Source: Anaerolineae bacterium
GTDB taxonomy: Bacteria > Chloroflexota > Anaerolineae > Aggregatilineales > Phototrophicaceae
NCBI GenBank assembly: GCA_025454675.1
Contig: JALONZ010000087.1
Location: 1 to 7,239, forward strand
Direction: 5' to 3'
DNA length: 7,239 nt
Under the pieces are notes generated by a model. That model ran no database searches, was not told the DNA's origin, and was given only the letters and a program-made list of their open reading frames with translations. This document shows positions 5,002-7,239 of the stretch, one piece after another (within the stretch, counting starts at the first letter, position 1; every line of letters starts with the position of its first letter). Position numbers and translations under genes: made by a program.

Positions 5002-5400
5002 ATGGACTATAAAACGGTTTGGCTGATTGAAAATGACGTTGTTTTGATGATACCCTATGGCGATTTAACACCGAATGACGGGGTGAAGATGATTCAATCC
5101 GCCAGTGACCTCATCAACACCTCCCTAAAAGACAAAGTGGCGGTCATTGCGGATATAACGCATCTCTCCAGCCCTGCCCCGAATATCATCGAAGCCTTCA
5201 AATTATTCAAAAATCGTTCACCCAAGTGGGGATTTACGATTATTATTGGTCAAAAAGACCTAAAACGCATCATCGCGCAAGCCGTTTTACAAACAGCGCG
5301 GGTGGATGTGCGTTTTGCGAAGGATATGAATGAGGCACTCCAGATTTTGTATCGTGTCGTGCCTGAATTGGTCGGTAAAGCAGTGAATCAGATTCACTAA
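5002..5400 (+). CDS. Uncharacterised 132-residue cytoplasmic protein, possibly STAS-like
   Basis: I do not recognise a named family. The protein is soluble, has no cysteine, signal peptide or membrane segment, and alternates strand- and helix-like segments: VWLIENDVVLMIPYG (strands), a helix about 24-41, VAVIADITHL (strand, 46-55), a helix about 60-71, WGFTIIIG (strand, 76-83), a helix about 85-99, VDVRFAKD, and a last helix from about 109. This beta-alpha order and the strand-Asp-x-Thr turn resemble STAS or SpoIIAA-like domains, which is an inference only. The start is ATG 5002 with AAGGAG seven bases upstream. The upstream extension of the frame is repeat DNA. It is a single gene read from the promoter at 4767-4793 through the MITE-like element. 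Its stop overlaps the stop of the convergent lipoprotein gene. Confidence 0.85.
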   Translation: MDYKTVWLIENDVVLMIPYGDLTPNDGVKMIQSASDLINTSLKDKVAVIADITHLSSPAPNIIEAFKLFKNRSPKWGFTIIIGQKDLKRIIAQAVLQTARVDVRFAKDMNEALQILYRVVPELVGKAVNQIH

Positions 5401-6671
5401 GGCATCGGCGTGGGTGTCGGGAAATAAAATTCGTAGTCTGGATTAGTCGAAATTTTATCCATCATCATCAAATCCCACCATGCGGGGCGCGGGGTAAAGC
5501 CTGCTGGCAACGGCGCACTCTCGCCGATTCCCCACCACCATTCTTCATTGGCAGGTGTCCAATCGGGATTCGGATAGTAGAGTGTGACCATCAACCCAAC
5601 CCAAGGTCGCCAATTTTGGGCGGCAAAAGCATATGCCCGCGCCAAATAATCGCCTTGTACCTCTGGCGATACGGCATACCACGCATAATCGGGATTCACT
5701 TGGTCAGTTGTCCAGCCCATTTCCATGATGGCAATTTGTTTGTGGGCATCGCCGTTGGCAATCATAATCGCCCGATACGTTTCCACATTGCGAAACGACA
5801 TCCACGGCAAATCGCCCGTCGGCAGGTTATACGGGTCATCTTCTGGCGCGGAACGATACCCCGCCGCATGAACGCCCAACACATCAAAATAGGCACTCCC
5901 GCCCGCCTCATATAGCTTCCATAAAAATTCATCATGGGGCATCACGCCCGCGATGCGCGTACCCGTTGGCGCGAGTCCCGCGCTGATGATAATTGCATCA
6001 GGGTCGGCTTGGCGGATTGCCCCACCACACGCCGCCAGCAACTTGACATATGCCACCGGATTTGGGGAGCGTTTGCCCCATTCACGCTCCAAATTTGGCT
6101 CATTCCACACCTGATAGGCGGCAATTTGCCCTTTATAACGGGTCGCCACCGCCGAACAATAATCCGTCAGGCGGGACATATCGAATGGCGGGTCATCTGC
6201 CCCATAACTACCTTCGGGGAGGATTGCCCAATCAGGCGGGGCATCCAACCGCGCCACCACCTGAATTCCCTTGCTGGTCAGGTCTGCCATCATCGGGTCT
6301 GCGAGATGCCAATAATAACGAATGGGGTCATCTTCGGCATATAAATTCGGCTCAATATCGCGCCATGCAAATTTTTGGCGGATGTGCGTGAATTGCAACA
6401 TCTTGATATGCTCAATGCCGATGTTACGATAATCAGGGTTAATCCAGAATGAGGTGTGAATGCCATAGGTGAGCGATGGAAACACCGTATCGCTGGTCAT
6501 ATCAATGGCATCGGGGCGCAAATCGGTCACATCCAACACGGGATATTGGGGCGCGGGTTGCTCCCAAAAATTGGCGGATGCGGTGGGCGTGGCGGGTGTG
6601 GGTTGGGTATCGCAGGCGGTGAGGAGTATCAGAATCAATACCAACAGCCAATATAATGAATATTTTATCAT
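5397..6671 (-). CDS. Lipoprotein with a clan GH-A (cellulase/GH39-like) glycosidase domain
   Basis: The 424-residue product has a lipoprotein signal with lipobox LTAC and lipidation site C20, followed by a Thr/Pro-rich linker to about residue 30. It should sit on the outer face of the membrane and act on polysaccharide or glycoside. The barrel shows HIRQKFAWRDIEPN (96-109), then VWNEPNLEREWG with the likely acid/base E191 in the NEP motif at the end of strand 4, DVLGVHAAGY near 263-272, and IAIMEMGW with the candidate nucleophile E317 at strand 7. It ends WWDLMMMDK plus a short Pro-rich tail. Strand order and spacing fit GH5/GH39-like enzymes, but the exact family and substrate are not evident. 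The ATG overlaps the TGA of the zinc-finger gene (ATGA) and has no good Shine-Dalgarno, which suggests translational coupling. The gene ends tail-to-tail with the plus-strand gene, sharing stop-codon bases. Confidence 0.86.
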   Translation of the reverse strand: MIKYSLYWLLVLILILLTACDTQPTPATPTASANFWEQPAPQYPVLDVTDLRPDAIDMTSDTVFPSLTYGIHTSFWINPDYRNIGIEHIKMLQFTHIRQKFAWRDIEPNLYAEDDPIRYYWHLADPMMADLTSKGIQVVARLDAPPDWAILPEGSYGADDPPFDMSRLTDYCSAVATRYKGQIAAYQVWNEPNLEREWGKRSPNPVAYVKLLAACGGAIRQADPDAIIISAGLAPTGTRIAGVMPHDEFLWKLYEAGGSAYFDVLGVHAAGYRSAPEDDPYNLPTGDLPWMSFRNVETYRAIMIANGDAHKQIAIMEMGWTTDQVNPDYAWYAVSPEVQGDYLARAYAFAAQNWRPWVGLMVTLYYPNPDWTPANEEWWWGIGESAPLPAGFTPRPAWWDLMMMDKISTNPDYEFYFPTPTPMP

Positions 6672-6898
6672 GCGGTTGCGTCCAGTACAGCAACGGTCTC
6701 AAACCGTACTGGTGATGTTTGGCTTGTGAGGAGGTCTATAACATGGTCATGTGCATCAGGGGTATAATAAACCTCGCCACATTGTGAGCATACCAAAGCA
6801 GGCACATTTTCAATGATAAACCAACGCCCTTGATATTGTTGTAGGCGGGTTATGTGTTGTTCATCCAGATGCCCTTTGCAAATTAGACAGTCATTCAT
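6668..6898 (-). CDS. YgiT-type zinc-finger protein (MqsA N-terminal domain-like antitoxin)
   Basis: The 76-residue protein has two CxxC knuckles, C4/C7 (CLIC) and C37/C40 (VPALVCSQCGEVYY), the hallmark of the zinc-binding domain of MqsA/YgiT proteins, and a short helical tail ending VAVLDATA. It lacks the helix-turn-helix half of full MqsA. Stand-alone versions usually accompany a small toxin such as a DUF4258 protein and are called antitoxins by association. No such toxin is visible here. The gene upstream is a 38-residue acidic ORF overlapping it by ATGA, and further upstream lies an MNT nucleotidyltransferase. AAGGA lies about eight bases before the ATG. The antitoxin role is therefore uncertain, while the zinc-finger identity is firm. 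Confidence 0.85.
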   Translation of the reverse strand: MNDCLICKGHLDEQHITRLQQYQGRWFIIENVPALVCSQCGEVYYTPDAHDHVIDLLTSQTSPVRFETVAVLDATA

Positions 6899-7011
6899 GT
6901 GTTTTTCCTTATCATAAAATCATCAGACCATTCATCAGGATTTGGCTGATAGATGGTATGTTCATCGTCCCACAAATTATCTGTTTGGGTGTCTTCATAA
7001 ATCAATCGCAT
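6895..7011 (-). CDS. Small acidic ORF (38 residues) overlapping its neighbours
   Basis: This frame starts at ATG 7011 inside the end of the nucleotidyltransferase gene (17-base overlap) and stops in TGA 6897-6895, overlapping the zinc-finger ATG by four bases. The product begins MRLIYEDTQTDNLWDD and continues through IYQPNPDEWSDDF. It is rich in Asp, Asn, Glu and Trp with ordinary codons and no resemblance to HepT or DUF4258 proteins, and I do not recognise it. The position closes the gap in a string of overlapping genes. Against it, there is no clear Shine-Dalgarno (GGAAG abuts the ATG), and another frame offers a 28-residue ORF starting at 6998 in the ATGA of the upstream stop. Its composition is less protein-like. 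Confidence 0.5.
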   Translation of the reverse strand: MRLIYEDTQTDNLWDDEHTIYQPNPDEWSDDFMIRKNT

Positions 7012-7239
7012 CTTCCAAAATATAGGCACGATACGCCTCACGCAAATTGGCTTCAATCGCAACATCCACAGGACAATTGAGCAATTGCTCCAAACTCACA
7101 ATTAACCCTGAATGGTCGCGTAAGCGGTAATCGGATGGAAACTTGACCAACAAATCCACATCGCTATCAGGATGCGCTTCGCCCCGCGCCACACTGCCGA
7201 ATACGCGCACATCATACGCCCCGCGTGCTTCGGCTAGGC
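6995..7239 (-). CDS. MNT-type nucleotidyltransferase, 5' end outside the window
   Basis: Eighty codons are visible, and the frame is open to the window edge, so the N-terminus is missing. The signature GSVARGEAHPDSDVDLLVKF carries the GS motif and the DxD metal-binding pair of the Pol-beta superfamily. The rest ends AYRAYILEDAIDL, a normal C-terminus for the minimal (about 100-residue) MNT family. A GTG at 7210 could be misread as the start, but it is the Val in the frame-continuous run AYDVRVFGSVARG and is too close to the active site. MNT proteins usually pair with a HepT/HEPN partner, as antitoxins that AMPylate the toxin. The next gene here is not HepT, although a partner could lie upstream beyond the window. 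Confidence 0.88.
   Translation of the reverse strand, partial: LAEARGAYDVRVFGSVARGEAHPDSDVDLLVKFPSDYRLRDHSGLIVSLEQLLNCPVDVAIEANLREAYRAYILEDAIDL

Noticed and set aside
6911..6998. A 28-codon frame starting at 6998 in the ATGA at the nucleotidyltransferase stop.
   Set aside because: Its composition is less protein-like than the overlapping 38-codon frame and it ends before the zinc-finger gene. I kept it only as an alternative.
7208..7210. GTG as the start of the nucleotidyltransferase.
   Set aside because: The frame continues coherently upstream to the window edge, and the GTG is an internal Val four codons before the GS motif.

Overview
The window looks like chromosomal DNA from a free-living bacterium of roughly even base composition. 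Gene style suggests Chloroflexota, possibly an Anaerolineae-like lineage: a monoderm-style lipoprotein glycosidase, YgiT zinc-finger and MNT small genes, and G/C-rich intergenic hairpin repeats. This placement is an inference from style, not from a marker gene.

The left two thirds (positions 217-4721, minus strand) read as one sulfur-trafficking operon. In transcription order it holds: a strong sigma-70-type promoter (4693-4721); a short leader ORF (4657-4592) with seven consecutive Met/Cys codons; two tandem terminator-like hairpins (4546-4513 and 4505-4477) with competing pairings; a cytoplasmic two-domain rhodanese sulfurtransferase (4452-3673); a YeeE/YedE (TsuA-type) thiosulfate permease (3671-2406); a TusA-family sulfur carrier (2245-2021); an exported two-domain rhodanese (1798-884); and a membrane-anchored TlpA/ResA-type thioredoxin (750-217). 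Together they could take up thiosulfate, move its sulfane sulfur into the cell's persulfide relay and handle thiol chemistry outside the membrane. The leader and hairpins look like a ribosome-mediated transcription attenuator that senses cysteine (and/or methionine) supply. I consider this the most interesting and possibly undescribed system here.

The intergenic spaces carry two repeat families. One is a C-rich/G-rich double hairpin, about 110 bp, with copies at 751-860 and 2284-2394 inside the operon. A related core sits in a 186-bp MITE-like element (4804-4989) with 18-bp terminal inverted repeats and AAGG direct repeats. That element lies between a plus-strand promoter (TATAAT at 4788-4793) and the Shine-Dalgarno of the gene it serves. 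The right end of a similar element is at 1-66. The second family is a REP-like inverted hairpin pair at 88-199 and 1908-1993, whose stems differ between copies by compensatory changes.

The right third holds an unrecognised 132-residue protein (5002-5400, plus strand) that converges, with overlapping stop codons, on a minus-strand cluster. That cluster is an MNT-type nucleotidyltransferase (cut by the window edge), an unlisted 38-residue acidic ORF (7011-6895), a YgiT-type zinc-finger protein (6898-6668) and a lipoprotein of the GH-A glycosidase type (6671-5397). Each gene overlaps the next by 4-17 bases, so the four are probably translationally coupled.
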